Shown one piece after another: positions 1 to 8,620 of a stretch of DNA of 13,451 nucleotides (the stretch's first letter is position 1; each line of letters begins with the position of its first letter). The stretch comes from Patescibacteria group bacterium (GTDB lineage Bacteria > Patescibacteriota > Patescibacteriia > Veblenbacterales > UBA10138). The notes under the pieces were generated by a model that was given only the letters and a program-made list of their open reading frames with translations, was not told the origin of the DNA and searched no databases. The stretch spans positions 10,360-23,810 of the forward strand of contig DOPF01000056.1 in the NCBI GenBank assembly GCA_003512705.1, read 5' to 3'. A program made the translations under genes and the position numbers.

Positions 1-720
1 AAACAGCGGGGTATTTTGGGTGAGTATTATTTAGAAACTTTATTAAAAAATGTTTTACCGCAAGGTAGTTACCAAATGCAATATGAGTTCAAAGACGGCA
101 CAATAGTTGATGCGGTGGTGTTTGTGAAAGATAAAATTATTCCGATTGATTCTAAATTTTCTTTGGAAAACTATAATCGGTTAGCCGAAGAAAGAGATCC
201 AATAGAGCGTGAACGGTTGGAAAAAACTTTTAAAGCCGATCTCAAAGCGCGCATAGATGAGACTTCAAAATATGTAAAACCAGCGGAAAAAACCATGGAT
301 TTTGCTTTTATGTTTATTCCACACGAAGCCATTTATTATGATTTGCTGGTGGCGCAAGTAGGAACGGTAAAAGTTAATACTCGAGATTTAATAGAATATG
401 CGTTTAAAGAACGGCATGTCATTATTGTTTCGCCAACATCTTTCTTAGCTTATTTGCAAACCGTGTTGCAGGGCCTTAAGGCGTTACAAATAGAAGAGTC
501 GGCTAAAGAAATTAGAAAGAATGTGGAATCTCTGGGCAAGCATTTATCCAGCTATGAAGAGTTTATGAAAAAGTTGGGTAATAATTTGGGAACGACGGTG
601 AATTCTTATAACACAGCTTATAAGGAATTAGGAAAGGTTGATAAAGATGTTATGAGAATTTCCGGTAAGGCGGCCGGTGTGGCACCAGAGTTGTTGGACA
701 ATCCGGCCGATAACGACTAG
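1..720 (+). CDS. rmuC: RmuC family protein (5' end outside window)
   Basis: C-terminal part of an RmuC family protein, a group linked to DNA recombination and limiting DNA rearrangement, with a nuclease-like core. The reading frame is open from base 1 (AAA CAG CGG GGT ATT TTG GGT GAG) without an intervening stop, so the gene begins upstream; the TTG at 16 is inside the family's conserved block (GxLGE..LE.LL), not a real start. Family features visible are VDAVVFVKDKIIPIDSKF (cf. the usual P-IDAKFP), FMFIPHEAIYYDLL, and VIIVSPTSFLAYLQTV, followed by a helical tail. The usual N-terminal membrane anchor and coiled coil would lie outside the window. It ends with TAG at 718-720, 50 bp before a small membrane protein on the same strand. 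Family assignment is strong; the exact biochemical role of RmuC is poorly defined in general. Confidence 0.9.
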   Translation, partial: KQRGILGEYYLETLLKNVLPQGSYQMQYEFKDGTIVDAVVFVKDKIIPIDSKFSLENYNRLAEERDPIERERLEKTFKADLKARIDETSKYVKPAEKTMDFAFMFIPHEAIYYDLLVAQVGTVKVNTRDLIEYAFKERHVIIVSPTSFLAYLQTVLQGLKALQIEESAKEIRKNVESLGKHLSSYEEFMKKLGNNLGTTVNSYNTAYKELGKVDKDVMRISGKAAGVAPELLDNPADND

Positions 721-770
721 ATACTGAATTTCTAATTGGGTTTAAAAATTAATCATTAATTACCAAAAGT

Positions 771-959
771 ATGCACCAACAGACTTTTGTCAGCGTAGCC
801 GCCTGGTTCTTTTTGCTAGTGGCTATACTACACCTGATGCGCGCAGGTTTTGGTTGGGGTGTGGTGGTGGGCCCCTGGCAAGTGCCGTTTTGGTTTAGTT
901 GGGCGGCGGCAGTTGCCGGCACCTATTTGGCCTACGCAGGTTTTACCAGTCGTCGGTAG
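771..959 (+). CDS. small two-helix membrane protein, function unknown
   Basis: A 62-residue hydrophobic protein with two predicted membrane helices, about residues 8-24 and 36-57, and a short loop containing GWGVVVGPW and VPFWFSW. It has a basic C-terminus (SRR), suggesting that end lies in the cytoplasm. No enzymatic motif or signal cleavage site is visible. It resembles, from memory, short conserved hypothetical proteins in Parcubacteria genomes, which supports it being a real gene rather than a chance frame. The ATG at 771 has no Shine-Dalgarno sequence; the preceding bases are A/T-rich, as for most genes here. It lies 50 bp after rmuC and 115 bp before the ATP synthase promoter, so it may be read with rmuC. 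Function is not assigned. Confidence 0.65.
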   Translation: MHQQTFVSVAAWFFLLVAILHLMRAGFGWGVVVGPWQVPFWFSWAAAVAGTYLAYAGFTSRR

Positions 960-1073
960 TTCTGTTCATAGGTTAAACAGCTAAAATCTCTTATTTATAA
1001 AATAAGTAATTGAGATGATTGGTTCAGCCGGCGGTGTATTTTCTCTAACTTTAGCCAAAAAATATTTTAACCC

Positions 1074-1102
1074 TTGACGGGAATCAAGTTTATTTATATA
1101 AT
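1074..1102 (+). promoter_or_regulatory. sigma70-type promoter of the ATP synthase operon
   Basis: The -35 box TTGACG (1074-1079) matches consensus at five of six bases. A spacer of exactly 17 bp (1080-1096) leads to a perfect TATAAT (1097-1102). Transcription should start near 1109, giving a leader of about 25 bases before the ATG at 1135. It is the best promoter match in the window and sits directly before the first atp gene. An 8-bp inverted repeat overlaps it (see separate entry). Confidence 0.8.
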
Positions 1103-1108
1103 TCCCGT
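1077..1108. promoter_or_regulatory. inverted repeat overlapping the atp promoter (possible operator)
   Basis: The arms ACGGGAAT (1077-1084) and ATTCCCGT (1101-1108) are perfectly complementary and 16 bases apart. The left arm covers the end of the -35 box and the right arm starts inside the -10 box. A second small dyad, CTTGA (1073-1077) with TCAAG (1084-1088), overlaps the -35 region. Centre-to-centre spacing of 24 bp is a little over two helical turns, which could suit a dimeric or paired DNA-binding protein. No regulator can be named, and a chance dyad is possible. Confidence 0.35.
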
Positions 1109-1134
1109 TTGAGATAATTGTTTTTTTAAGTTTT

Positions 1135-1356
1135 ATGGCATTTTTAGATGATCCCGAAGCAAGAAAAGGCATTGCCGTATTTAGCGAAATAACAGGGCTA
1201 ATGGCATTTCCGGTAATTGCCGGCGCCTTAGCGGGCAGATGGCTAGATGAAAAATACAGTTCAGAGCCTTGGCTAATTATTATCGGAACCGCGGTGGGAA
1301 TATTGGTAGCATCGTTATCTATTGCCAATTTAGTTAAAAAATATACTAAGAAATAA
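1135..1356 (+). CDS. AtpZ/AtpI-like ATP synthase accessory membrane protein
   Basis: A 73-residue membrane protein at the head of the ATP synthase operon, fitting the AtpZ/AtpI family (Pfam ATPase_gene1 type). Two predicted membrane helices lie at about residues 17-33 and 46-66. The helix-one exit contains the family's G-x-x-x-G-RWLDEKY pattern, and helix two has a small-residue-rich IIGTAVGILVA segment. The C-terminus is lysine-rich. Members are thought to help assemble the c-ring or to carry Mg2+/Ca2+ for the synthase; the sequence does not decide between these. The ATG at 1135 is about 25 bases after the predicted transcription start and has no Shine-Dalgarno sequence. The stop at 1354-1356 is four bases before atpB, consistent with a single mRNA. 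Confidence 0.8.
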   Translation: MAFLDDPEARKGIAVFSEITGLMAFPVIAGALAGRWLDEKYSSEPWLIIIGTAVGILVASLSIANLVKKYTKK

Positions 1357-1360
1357 CAAC

Positions 1361-2257
1361 ATGTCAGAAGCAAATATTATTGTTGAGCAAACCCAAACGG
1401 TAAATGAACAAAATGTTCAAGTGCCGGGCGCTGACAATTTATCTGCTGAAACCCAGGTGGCACATGAAGTAACTTTATTTGCCGAGCCTATTTGGGCCTT
1501 CGGTAGTTTTACAGTAACTAATTCATTAATAAATTCATGGATTGTTGTTTTAATTATTCTAGTGCTGGCGGTATTTATTCGCCAGGGACTTAAAACCATT
1601 CCCTCACGGTTTCAGACGGCGGTAGAAACCATAGTTGATGGGGCGTTGAACCTGGCCGATTCCGTCACTGGTGACAGGATTAAAACTTTAAAAATATTTC
1701 CATTGGCGTTTGGCGTGTTTTTATTTATTTTACTAAATAATTGGTTGGGTTTACTGCCCGGAGTCGGTTCCATTGGCTTTATTGCCACGCAAGGCCATCA
1801 ACAAATTTTTGTGCCGTTGCTTCGGGGCGCGACCGCGGACTTTAATACCACCCTGGCTTTAGCTTTAATGTCGGTTATTGGCGCTAATATTTTTGGGATT
1901 GTAGCAGTTGGGGCGTGGAAATACTTTAACAAGTTTGTTAATTTAAAAGCTTTGGCCAGTATCCCCAGAAAAATTATTAAAGAGCCAACTATTATCATGG
2001 TTAATCCAATTAAATTTTTTGTTGGTTTAATAGAAATTATTGGTGAATTTGCTAAAATAGCATCACTGTCTTTTCGATTATTTGGAAATATTTTTGCCGG
2101 AGAAGTACTACTCACATCTATTGCTATTATGATTGCTTTTATAGCGCCGATTCCATTTATATTTTTGGAAATCATTATCGGTATTGTTCAGGCGTTAATT
2201 TTTTCTATGTTGACTTTAGTTTACTTTTCGGTAGCAGCTACTGCCGAGGAACACTAG
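1361..2257 (+). CDS. atpB: ATP synthase Fo subunit a
   Basis: Subunit a forms the two half-channels that carry protons to and from the c-ring. The 298-residue protein has about 35 polar N-terminal residues and then five to six hydrophobic segments (roughly 57-75, 112-133, 163-187, 213-230, 250-268 and 270-292). The hallmark block SFRLFGNIFAGEVLL contains the essential arginine, R239 (equivalent to E. coli R210), and E248 at the position of E. coli E219. The NNWLGLLPG segment and the C-terminal block around Q277 (VQALIF..LTLVYFS) are also family signatures. The polar N-terminus looks longer than in E. coli and ends in a VPG-D linker. The ATG at 1361 follows the previous stop by four bases, so translation is probably coupled. 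Confidence is high. Confidence 0.96.
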   Translation: MSEANIIVEQTQTVNEQNVQVPGADNLSAETQVAHEVTLFAEPIWAFGSFTVTNSLINSWIVVLIILVLAVFIRQGLKTIPSRFQTAVETIVDGALNLADSVTGDRIKTLKIFPLAFGVFLFILLNNWLGLLPGVGSIGFIATQGHQQIFVPLLRGATADFNTTLALALMSVIGANIFGIVAVGAWKYFNKFVNLKALASIPRKIIKEPTIIMVNPIKFFVGLIEIIGEFAKIASLSFRLFGNIFAGEVLLTSIAIMIAFIAPIPFIFLEIIIGIVQALIFSMLTLVYFSVAATAEEH

Positions 2258-2280
2258 AGGGTTAATTATTAAGGTTAATT

Positions 2281-2323
2281 GGCTGGCGACTTAAAATAAT
2301 ATAATAAACAGTCGTACCCAGCT
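2281..2323 (+). promoter_or_regulatory. stem-loop and possible internal promoter before atpE
   Basis: In the atpB-atpE spacer, GCTGG (2282-2286) pairs with CCAGC (2318-2322) and CGAC (2287-2290) pairs with GTCG (2311-2314). This makes a 9-bp stem with a 3-base bulge and a 20-base A/T-rich loop. The loop contains a perfect TATAAT (2300-2305), but its best upstream hexamer is only TTGGCT (2279-2284) at a short 15-bp spacing. The element could protect or boost the atpE message or be a weak internal promoter. Both are plausible because subunit c is needed in the highest copy number. Confidence 0.35.
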
Positions 2324-2328
2324 AGTAG

Positions 2329-2559
<231 letters not shown>

Positions 2560-2565
2560 TCTGTT

Positions 2566-2612
2566 TTCAGGCAGGGTCCCCCTTCGATAAGCTCAAGACG
2601 AGGGGCCCTGAA
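2566..2612. repeat. GC-rich palindromic repeat between atpE and atpF
   Basis: TTCAGG (2566-2571) is complementary to CCTGAA (2607-2612). An alternative longer fold pairs CAGGGTCCC (2572-2580) with GGGGCCCTG (2602-2610) through one G-T pair, and CTTCG/CGAGG bases extend it. The loop contains ATAAGCTCAAGA. The core CTTCGATAAGCTCAAGACGAGG strongly resembles short interspersed palindromes present in many bacterial genomes (recognised from memory). In this otherwise tight operon it separates c from b and could act as an mRNA stability element. There is no T-run after it, so it is not a typical intrinsic terminator. Confidence 0.65.
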
Positions 2613-2637
2613 GAAAGTTGACTACTAAAAAATATTT

Positions 2638-3159
2638 ATGGAAGATATTATAAAATCGTTTCACATAGATTGGAAATTAATGATGGCGCAACTCATTAAT
2701 TTTACTATTGTGGCTTGGGTGTTGTGGCGGTGGGCACTAAAGCCTTTAACTAAAGTTATGACTAAGCGGGCGGAGGAAATTTCTAAAGGGCTACAAGATG
2801 CCAAGACAGCAGCCGAAGGTTTAGAACAGCTCAAAATTACTAAACAAGAAATGATAAAAGAAGCTAAACACGAAGCGGCCGCCATTCACAAGCAGGCAGA
2901 ACTCACGGCCGAAAAATATCGACAGGATACTGTTGCCAAGGTGAAAGCTGAAGCCGAAAAGGCGGTGGCTGAGGTTAAGCAGAAATTTATATCCGAGAAG
3001 GATGAAATGTTTAAGGAAGTTAAACAACAAGCGGCTAGTTTAGTGATTCAGGCCACGGCTAAAGTGTTGGGAAAAGTGGCGGCGCCGAAACTGGATAAGG
3101 AATTAATTGAACAGGCCGTGAAAGAAGTGGTGAATAAATCAAAGTCTAAAAATATATGA
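2638..3159 (+). CDS. atpF: ATP synthase Fo subunit b (peripheral stalk)
   Basis: Subunit b anchors the F1 head to subunit a as the dimeric peripheral stalk. The 173-residue protein has one N-terminal membrane helix (about residues 14-34, LMMAQLINFTIVAWVLWRWA), then a short KPLTKVM hinge, then a long, highly charged Ala/Lys/Glu-rich helix to about residue 150. This is typical coiled-coil composition and normal family length. The C-terminal part (LVIQATAKVLGK..APKLDKELIEQ) matches the delta-binding end of b subunits. The ATG at 2638 follows an A/T-rich spacer with no Shine-Dalgarno sequence, downstream of the palindromic repeat. Its TGA stop overlaps the atpH start in an ATGA junction, implying translational coupling of the two stalk subunits. 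It is the only gene here ending in TGA. Confidence 0.94.
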   Translation: MEDIIKSFHIDWKLMMAQLINFTIVAWVLWRWALKPLTKVMTKRAEEISKGLQDAKTAAEGLEQLKITKQEMIKEAKHEAAAIHKQAELTAEKYRQDTVAKVKAEAEKAVAEVKQKFISEKDEMFKEVKQQAASLVIQATAKVLGKVAAPKLDKELIEQAVKEVVNKSKSKNI

Positions 3160-3551
3160 GATTAAGCCCCCGATTATATGCTAAACAATTAGTGGTTGCC
3201 TGTTTGGCCGAGCCGCAGCGGGTTAATGAACTGGTAAATAAATTTTGGCAGCGTATATGGCTAGACAAAAAGTTTTCTTGGCGTAAAAGTATAGTGCAAG
3301 AGGTGGGTAGCGTCTGGCACGAGTTAACTCGTCGGGCAGAAGTGAAAGTGTCGGCGCGTCGGCAATTGCATCCAGTTGAGCAAAAATTTATTGGCAAGGA
3401 AATTACAAAAAAATTTGGCCAAGATGTTGATATTAGGTGGGAAGTTAAGCCGCATATTTTAGGGGGCTTAGTGGTTACGGTAAATAATGAGAGGTTTGAT
3501 TTTAGTTTAAAAGGTAATTTAGATTCACTTTATTATAATTTAGTTAAATAA
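3156..3551 (+). CDS. atpH: ATP synthase F1 subunit delta, short form
   Basis: Delta (OSCP) joins the top of the alpha/beta head to subunit b. The protein is 131 residues, well below the usual 175-185. The N-terminus ([14 protein letters not shown]) matches the family start Y-A-x-A-L. The C-terminal block, with [20 protein letters not shown] then [12 protein letters not shown], matches the conserved I-GG-hhhhh-D..S..G.L..L signature. The missing length therefore falls in the N-terminal helical bundle that contacts alpha. The ATG overlaps the atpF stop (ATGA), and the stop is five bases before atpA. Short delta subunits seem common in reduced genomes (from memory). The assignment rests on the C-terminal signature plus gene order and is firm. 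Confidence 0.88.
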   Translation: MRLSPRLYAKQLVVACLAEPQRVNELVNKFWQRIWLDKKFSWRKSIVQEVGSVWHELTRRAEVKVSARRQLHPVEQKFIGKEITKKFGQDVDIRWEVKPHILGGLVVTVNNERFDFSLKGNLDSLYYNLVK

Positions 3552-3556
3552 CTTTT

Positions 3557-5056
3557 ATGGCAGAACCTAGTAAGGATAGTTTATTAAAAGCCTTGACCTC
3601 GCGATTGGCTGATTTTGAGGCCTCTATAAGGAGCGAAAAAATAGGCACGGTGATAGAGGTGGGCGACGGTATAGCTAAAGTGTCGGGCCTCTCTGAAGTC
3701 AAGGCCGGCGAAATGGTGGATTTTGGCAAAAATGTGTTTGGTGTGGCTTTGAATTTGGAAGAATCCATGGTCGGTATAATGATTTTGGGCGATTATTTAG
3801 AAATTAAAGAAGGCGATACAGTTAAATCCACGGGCCGTATTTTATCTGTTCCCGTCGGTAAAGGTATAGTTGGTAGGGTGGTTAACCCATTGGGCGAACC
3901 GGTGGATGGCAAAGGTGCTATTAAGGAAGAGGATTTTTACCCAATTGAAAAAATCGCCCCTCGGGTTTTAACTCGCCAACCAGTTAATACGCCACTGCAA
4001 ACCGGTATTAAGCCAATTGATTCCATGATTCCTATTGGCCGCGGTCAGCGCGAACTTATTATTGGCGATCGCCAAACCGGTAAAACCGCCTTAGCAATAG
4101 ATACCATTATAAATCAACACGATCAGAATGTAATTTGTGTTTACGTGGCCATAGGTCAAAAAGAATCTAAAGTGGCTAAACTGGTGGCCAAACTGCAAGA
4201 CGCCGGCGCCATGGGTTATACCACAGTGGTGCTCGCTGGCGCTTCGGATCCGGCGGCCCTGTCGTTCTTAGCGCCGTTTGCCGGCTGCGCCATGGGTGAA
4301 TATTTTATGGACAAAGGCAAAGATGTTTTGGTTATTTATGACGATTTATCAAAACACGCGGTGGCTTATCGGCAGATTTCTTTATTACTCCGCCGTCCAC
4401 CGAGTCGTGAAGCGTACCCTGGTGATATTTTTTATTTGCATTCTCGTTTGCTGGAACGGGCGGCTAAAATGAACAAAGAGAACGGCGGCGGCAGCTTAAC
4501 AGCTTTGCCGATTATTGAAACACAAGCCGGAGATATTTCAGCTTACATACCAACCAATGTTATTTCAATTACTGACGGGCAGATTTATTTGGAAAGTGAT
4601 TTGTTTTATCAAGGCATTAGGCCAGCGGTCAATGTAGGTTTATCAGTTTCTCGTGTAGGTTCAGCGGCACAAGTAAAGGCTATGAAAAAAGTCGCTGGAA
4701 AATTAAGGCTGGACGTGGCCCAATACCGTGAGCTCGCCGCTTTTGCGCAGTTTGGTTCTGATCTTGACGACGCCACGAAGCAACAATTGGAGCGGGGCAA
4801 GCGGGTTATTGAAATTTTAAAGCAGGGGCAGTATGAACCATTACCAGTCGGCCAGCAAATTGCCATTTTATACGCCGTGGTAAATGGTCATCTTGATGAT
4901 GTGGAAGTTGTTAAAATAAAGACTCTCGAAAAGAAGTTTTATGACCACATCAAGGGTAAAAAAATATTAGCTGAATTAGTTAAAGACGGCTTCACTGACA
5001 AAACTGAAAAGGAACTTCAAGGTTTAATTAAGGAAGTTAAAGAGTTATTAAGTTAA
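3557..5056 (+). CDS. atpA: ATP synthase F1 subunit alpha
   Basis: A 499-residue non-catalytic nucleotide-binding subunit of the F1 hexamer, normal length. The N-terminal beta barrel ([17 protein letters not shown]) is followed by the P-loop GDRQTGKT at residues 170-177, with Q173 typical of alpha. Further signatures are [40 protein letters not shown], and [10 protein letters not shown], whose R366 corresponds to the arginine finger (E. coli R376) that reaches into the beta active site. A C-terminal helical domain follows ([20 protein letters not shown]). The ATG at 3557, five bases after atpH, has no Shine-Dalgarno sequence. The gene is directly followed by a 92-bp A/T-rich repeat tract. Nothing is missing or broken. 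Confidence 0.97.
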   Translation: MAEPSKDSLLKALTSRLADFEASIRSEKIGTVIEVGDGIAKVSGLSEVKAGEMVDFGKNVFGVALNLEESMVGIMILGDYLEIKEGDTVKSTGRILSVPVGKGIVGRVVNPLGEPVDGKGAIKEEDFYPIEKIAPRVLTRQPVNTPLQTGIKPIDSMIPIGRGQRELIIGDRQTGKTALAIDTIINQHDQNVICVYVAIGQKESKVAKLVAKLQDAGAMGYTTVVLAGASDPAALSFLAPFAGCAMGEYFMDKGKDVLVIYDDLSKHAVAYRQISLLLRRPPSREAYPGDIFYLHSRLLERAAKMNKENGGGSLTALPIIETQAGDISAYIPTNVISITDGQIYLESDLFYQGIRPAVNVGLSVSRVGSAAQVKAMKKVAGKLRLDVAQYRELAAFAQFGSDLDDATKQQLERGKRVIEILKQGQYEPLPVGQQIAILYAVVNGHLDDVEVVKIKTLEKKFYDHIKGKKILAELVKDGFTDKTEKELQGLIKEVKELLS

Positions 5057-5148
5057 GCTCAAATGTCAAAGCCCAAATATCAAATCAAATCCAAAACCCA
5101 AAATTTAACCATTTGTCATTTGGATTTTGAAATTGGGATTTAATTTTT
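5057..5148. repeat. A/T-rich repeat tract between atpA and atpG
   Basis: Starting directly after the atpA stop, this 92-bp spacer is built from CAAAT/CCAAA-type words on the left (CAAATGTCAAAGCCCAAAT, ATCAAATCCAAAACCC) and roughly complementary words on the right (CATTTGTCATTTGG, ATTTTGAAATTGGGATT). Together they form a long imperfect inverted repeat. A GGGAT at about 5135-5139 is the only weak ribosome-binding candidate for atpG. It is compositionally like the tracts at 6109, 7589 and 13306. Confidence 0.5.
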
Positions 5149-6108
5149 ATGCCCCAAGTAACTAGAGAAATTAAACGGCGATTACGCTCCATTAAAAATA
5201 CCGGGCAAATAACTCGGGCGATGGAAATGGTAGCAACTGCCAAAATGCGTAAAGCGGTGGCTAATGTTTTGGCTACACGTACGTATGCTGGTTTGGCTTG
5301 GGATATGTTAAAGGAGTTGGTGGTGCGAACCGATCGCAACAAACATCCACTTCTTACACATCGGGACAAGATTAAGCGGGTAGGTATGGTTATCATTACT
5401 TCTAACCGCGGATTGTGTGGGGGTTTTAATCATCAAATTTCTAACCGTGCTAATTTATACATAACCCGTCATCGCGCCCAAGATGTAGAGGTAGAGGCTG
5501 ATTTGGTGGCGGTAGGTAAGCGGGGACGGGACATTATGTGGCGACACGGCCACACCGTCATAGCGGAATTTACTAAGGCTGACATTACCACCAGAATGGA
5601 TGAAGTGACGCCTATTGCTAAATTGGTGATTGATGATTACTTAGTGGGTAAGTATGACAAAGTTGTACTGGCCTATACCGATTTTATTTCCGCCGTTACC
5701 CAAAAGCCACGTATTAAACAATTACTGCCGATTGAAGATGAAGAAATGGATGTAGATTTGGGGGCAGCGCGTTCGCCAATCGTTCCTCGCCACTCGCCAT
5801 TAGATAATAAACTAGGAACGAGGAACGAGGAACTAGGAACTTACAGCTATGAGTATTTATTTGAACCAACTCCTGATGAAGTTTTAGAAGATTTATTACC
5901 AAGATTGATAGAAGTTCAACTTTATCAGGCATTATTAGAATCTGATGCTTCGGAACATTCAGCTAGAATGTTAGCCATGCATAATGCTTCGGATGCGGCT
6001 CAAGATATGATTTCCGGACTAACATTAACTTACAATCAAGCCCGACAGTCTAGTATCACAGCGGAACTGGCCGACATCACAGGTGGGCGAGTTGCGGTGG
6101 AAGCGTAG
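5149..6108 (+). CDS. atpG: ATP synthase F1 subunit gamma with repeat-encoded insert
   Basis: Gamma is the central rotor shaft. The N-terminus (EIKRRLRSIKNTGQITRAME, then MVATAKMRKA) and C-terminus (SEHSARMLAMHNASDAAQ, then GLTLTYNQARQSSITAELAD) are the two conserved helices of the coiled coil. ITSNRGLCGGFN is the other family signature. Length is 319 residues, about 25-35 above the usual 285-295. The excess lies between the IKQLLPI strand and EYLFEPTPDEVLEDLLP, around residues 205-232. There the DNA (5781-5840) is an interspersed repeat found again before atpD. Frame is kept on both sides and the two helices are intact, so the protein is probably functional, with the insert as a loop in the globular domain. 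The ATG at 5149 has at best a weak GGGAT upstream. Confidence 0.95.
   Translation: MPQVTREIKRRLRSIKNTGQITRAMEMVATAKMRKAVANVLATRTYAGLAWDMLKELVVRTDRNKHPLLTHRDKIKRVGMVIITSNRGLCGGFNHQISNRANLYITRHRAQDVEVEADLVAVGKRGRDIMWRHGHTVIAEFTKADITTRMDEVTPIAKLVIDDYLVGKYDKVVLAYTDFISAVTQKPRIKQLLPIEDEEMDVDLGAARSPIVPRHSPLDNKLGTRNEELGTYSYEYLFEPTPDEVLEDLLPRLIEVQLYQALLESDASEHSARMLAMHNASDAAQDMISGLTLTYNQARQSSITAELADITGGRVAVEA
5781..5840. repeat. interspersed repeat inside the atpG reading frame
   Basis: The stretch contains CGTTCCTCG (5781-5789), complementary to CGAGGAACG (5819-5827), and a GGAAC-rich run at 5810-5840. The 17 bases AACTAGGAACGAGGAAC at 5810-5826 occur again exactly at 6173-6189 in the spacer before atpD, and both copies follow a TAATAA-like sequence. 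In atpG it encodes K221 to T231 ([11 protein letters not shown]), and its complementary part encodes about V212 to R214. Confidence 0.75.
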
Positions 6109-7611
<1,503 letters not shown>

Positions 7612-7679
7612 TCGGGAAGAAACGTAACGAAAATTATTAATTTAGCATTCTTTTAACTTCAAGTTTTAGAGATAAATTT

Positions 7680-8147
7680 ATGAAAAATAGAGAAGGTGTC
7701 ATTTCCAGCCCAGAGGCAGACCCGACCGACCAAGAGTGGCAGATGCTGCGTAATAAAATAGCCGAACTTAACACACGTTTTGATGATTTCAAAAAAATGG
7801 CTATGACGGCAGGAAAGGAAACGCCCACGAATCAGCATTTTGTGGATTTGGGAAATGGTTTAAGGGCTATTGCTACATTGACGCGGCCAGATCTCGTTAC
7901 GCCGGACAATGCTTCCGGTAATTTTGAGTTGGGGCAGCAACAATGTTTATTGTTAGAAAAGTACTTCGTCCTGCTGGATAGTGATGATGAATTTCGGGAT
8001 AAAGAGTTGAAAGGGGGTGGGGCTTATCCAGAATTGCGGCGGGAATTTTTTGACAAACAGAGCCAGCATCACACTGAATACAAACAGGTTCAAGATTATT
8101 ACATTGAAGAAGCGGCTAAACGTCTGGCTTCTAAGGCGGAAAAATAA
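7680..8147 (+). CDS. unrecognised 155-residue protein within the atp operon
   Basis: I do not recognise this protein. It is soluble, strongly charged and without a signal peptide or membrane segment. The N-terminal part (about residues 17-45, QEWQMLRNKIAELNTRFDDF) looks like an amphipathic or coiled-coil helix. A middle section includes LGNGLRAIATLTRPDLVTPD, and about residues 80-155 are mostly helical, ending in YYIEEAAKRLASKAEK. It has a single cysteine, in QQQCLLLEKYF. It lies between atpD and atpC, where most bacteria have no gene, and its stop is two bases before the atpC ATG, so it must be co-translated with epsilon. Codon use and AT content resemble the neighbours. A role with the F1 head is suggested only by position. 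The competing frame at 8017-8199 is its shadow. Confidence 0.75.
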   Translation: MKNREGVISSPEADPTDQEWQMLRNKIAELNTRFDDFKKMAMTAGKETPTNQHFVDLGNGLRAIATLTRPDLVTPDNASGNFELGQQQCLLLEKYFVLLDSDDEFRDKELKGGGAYPELRREFFDKQSQHHTEYKQVQDYYIEEAAKRLASKAEK

Positions 8148-8149
8148 TT

Positions 8150-8593
8150 ATGAAAACCATTCACTTCCAAATTGCCACACCCGAAAAAGTTGTTTTTGAT
8201 GCGCCCAAAGCCGAGTCGATTACTTTACCCACCAAAATGGGGGAGATTACTGTGTTGCCTGATCACTTGCCGGTAGTGGCAAGTCTAGTACCAGGAGAAG
8301 TTAGGGTAAAAATTGGTGGCCAAGAAGTATCTATGGCCGTGTCGGGCGGGTTTATTCAAATTATGCCGGGAAAAGTGGTAGTGCTGGCAGATAGTGCCGA
8401 AAGAGCAGAGGATATTGACGAGGCTAGAGCTGAACAAGCGCGCCACCGTGCGCAAGAGTTGTTGACCAAAAAACGCACCGAAGCCGTTGATTATACCGGT
8501 TTAGCCGTAAAACTGGAAAAAGAATTAGCCCGGTTAAAGGTCGTGCGAAAACGCCGTGGTTCAAAGCATATTGGGCCTATAATTGAAAAATAA
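8150..8593 (+). CDS. atpC: ATP synthase F1 subunit epsilon
   Basis: Epsilon sits at the foot of the gamma shaft and can inhibit ATP hydrolysis. The 147-residue protein has the N-terminal beta sandwich (MKTIHFQIATPEKVVFDA, GEITVLPDHLPVVASLVPGE, AVSGGFIQI, VVVLADSAERAEDID) and a C-terminal helical pair from about residue 88 (DEARAEQARHRAQELLTKKR) to 130. GEITVLPDHLP matches the family's G-x-xxxLPxHxP motif. It then has a basic tail, VVRKRRGSKHIGPIIEK, slightly longer than in E. coli epsilon. The ATG at 8150 follows the unknown gene by two bases, and AAGGCGGA lies upstream at a loose spacing. The C-terminal helices being present means the inhibitory conformation is possible, but this cannot be read from sequence. 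Confidence 0.93.
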   Translation: MKTIHFQIATPEKVVFDAPKAESITLPTKMGEITVLPDHLPVVASLVPGEVRVKIGGQEVSMAVSGGFIQIMPGKVVVLADSAERAEDIDEARAEQARHRAQELLTKKRTEAVDYTGLAVKLEKELARLKVVRKRRGSKHIGPIIEK

Positions 8594-8614
8594 TAAAATA
8601 AAAATAATTATGAC

Positions 8615-8620
8615 AGGAGA
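8615..8620 (+). promoter_or_regulatory. strong Shine-Dalgarno that sets the start at 8628
   Basis: AGGAGA lies seven bases before the ATG at 8628, the best ribosome-binding site in the window. It falls just downstream of another in-frame ATG at 8610, which has no such site, so 8628 is the preferred start of the carbonic-anhydrase-like gene. Confidence 0.75.

Noticed and set aside
16..18. TTG as start of rmuC
   Set aside because: The frame is open to base 1 and the residues before TTG continue the family's conserved block.
986..1016. Hairpin CTTATTT/AAATAAG (990-996/1000-1006) as a terminator for the upstream genes
   Set aside because: The stem is all A/T apart from one pair and no T-run follows; an intrinsic terminator cannot be supported.
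981..1373. Minus-strand open frame of 130 codons over the atp promoter and AtpZ/AtpI-like gene
   Set aside because: It is antisense to a gene with clear family features and overlaps the best promoter; its translation shows no family or coherent membrane pattern.
1798..2175. Minus-strand open frame of 125 codons inside atpB
   Set aside because: Shadow of the subunit a coding sequence; the sense frame has the essential arginine motif.
3157..3159. UGA recoded as glycine, as in Gracilibacteria/SR1
   Set aside because: TGA ends atpF at the expected length in an ATGA overlap, and no gene contains in-frame TGA.
4278..4472. Overlapping + frame of 64 codons inside atpA
   Set aside because: It lies wholly in an essential conserved part of alpha; no start signal or recognisable protein.
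8017..8199. Overlapping + frame of 60 codons spanning the unknown gene and atpC
   Set aside because: Out-of-frame overlap with two better frames; composition is not protein-like.
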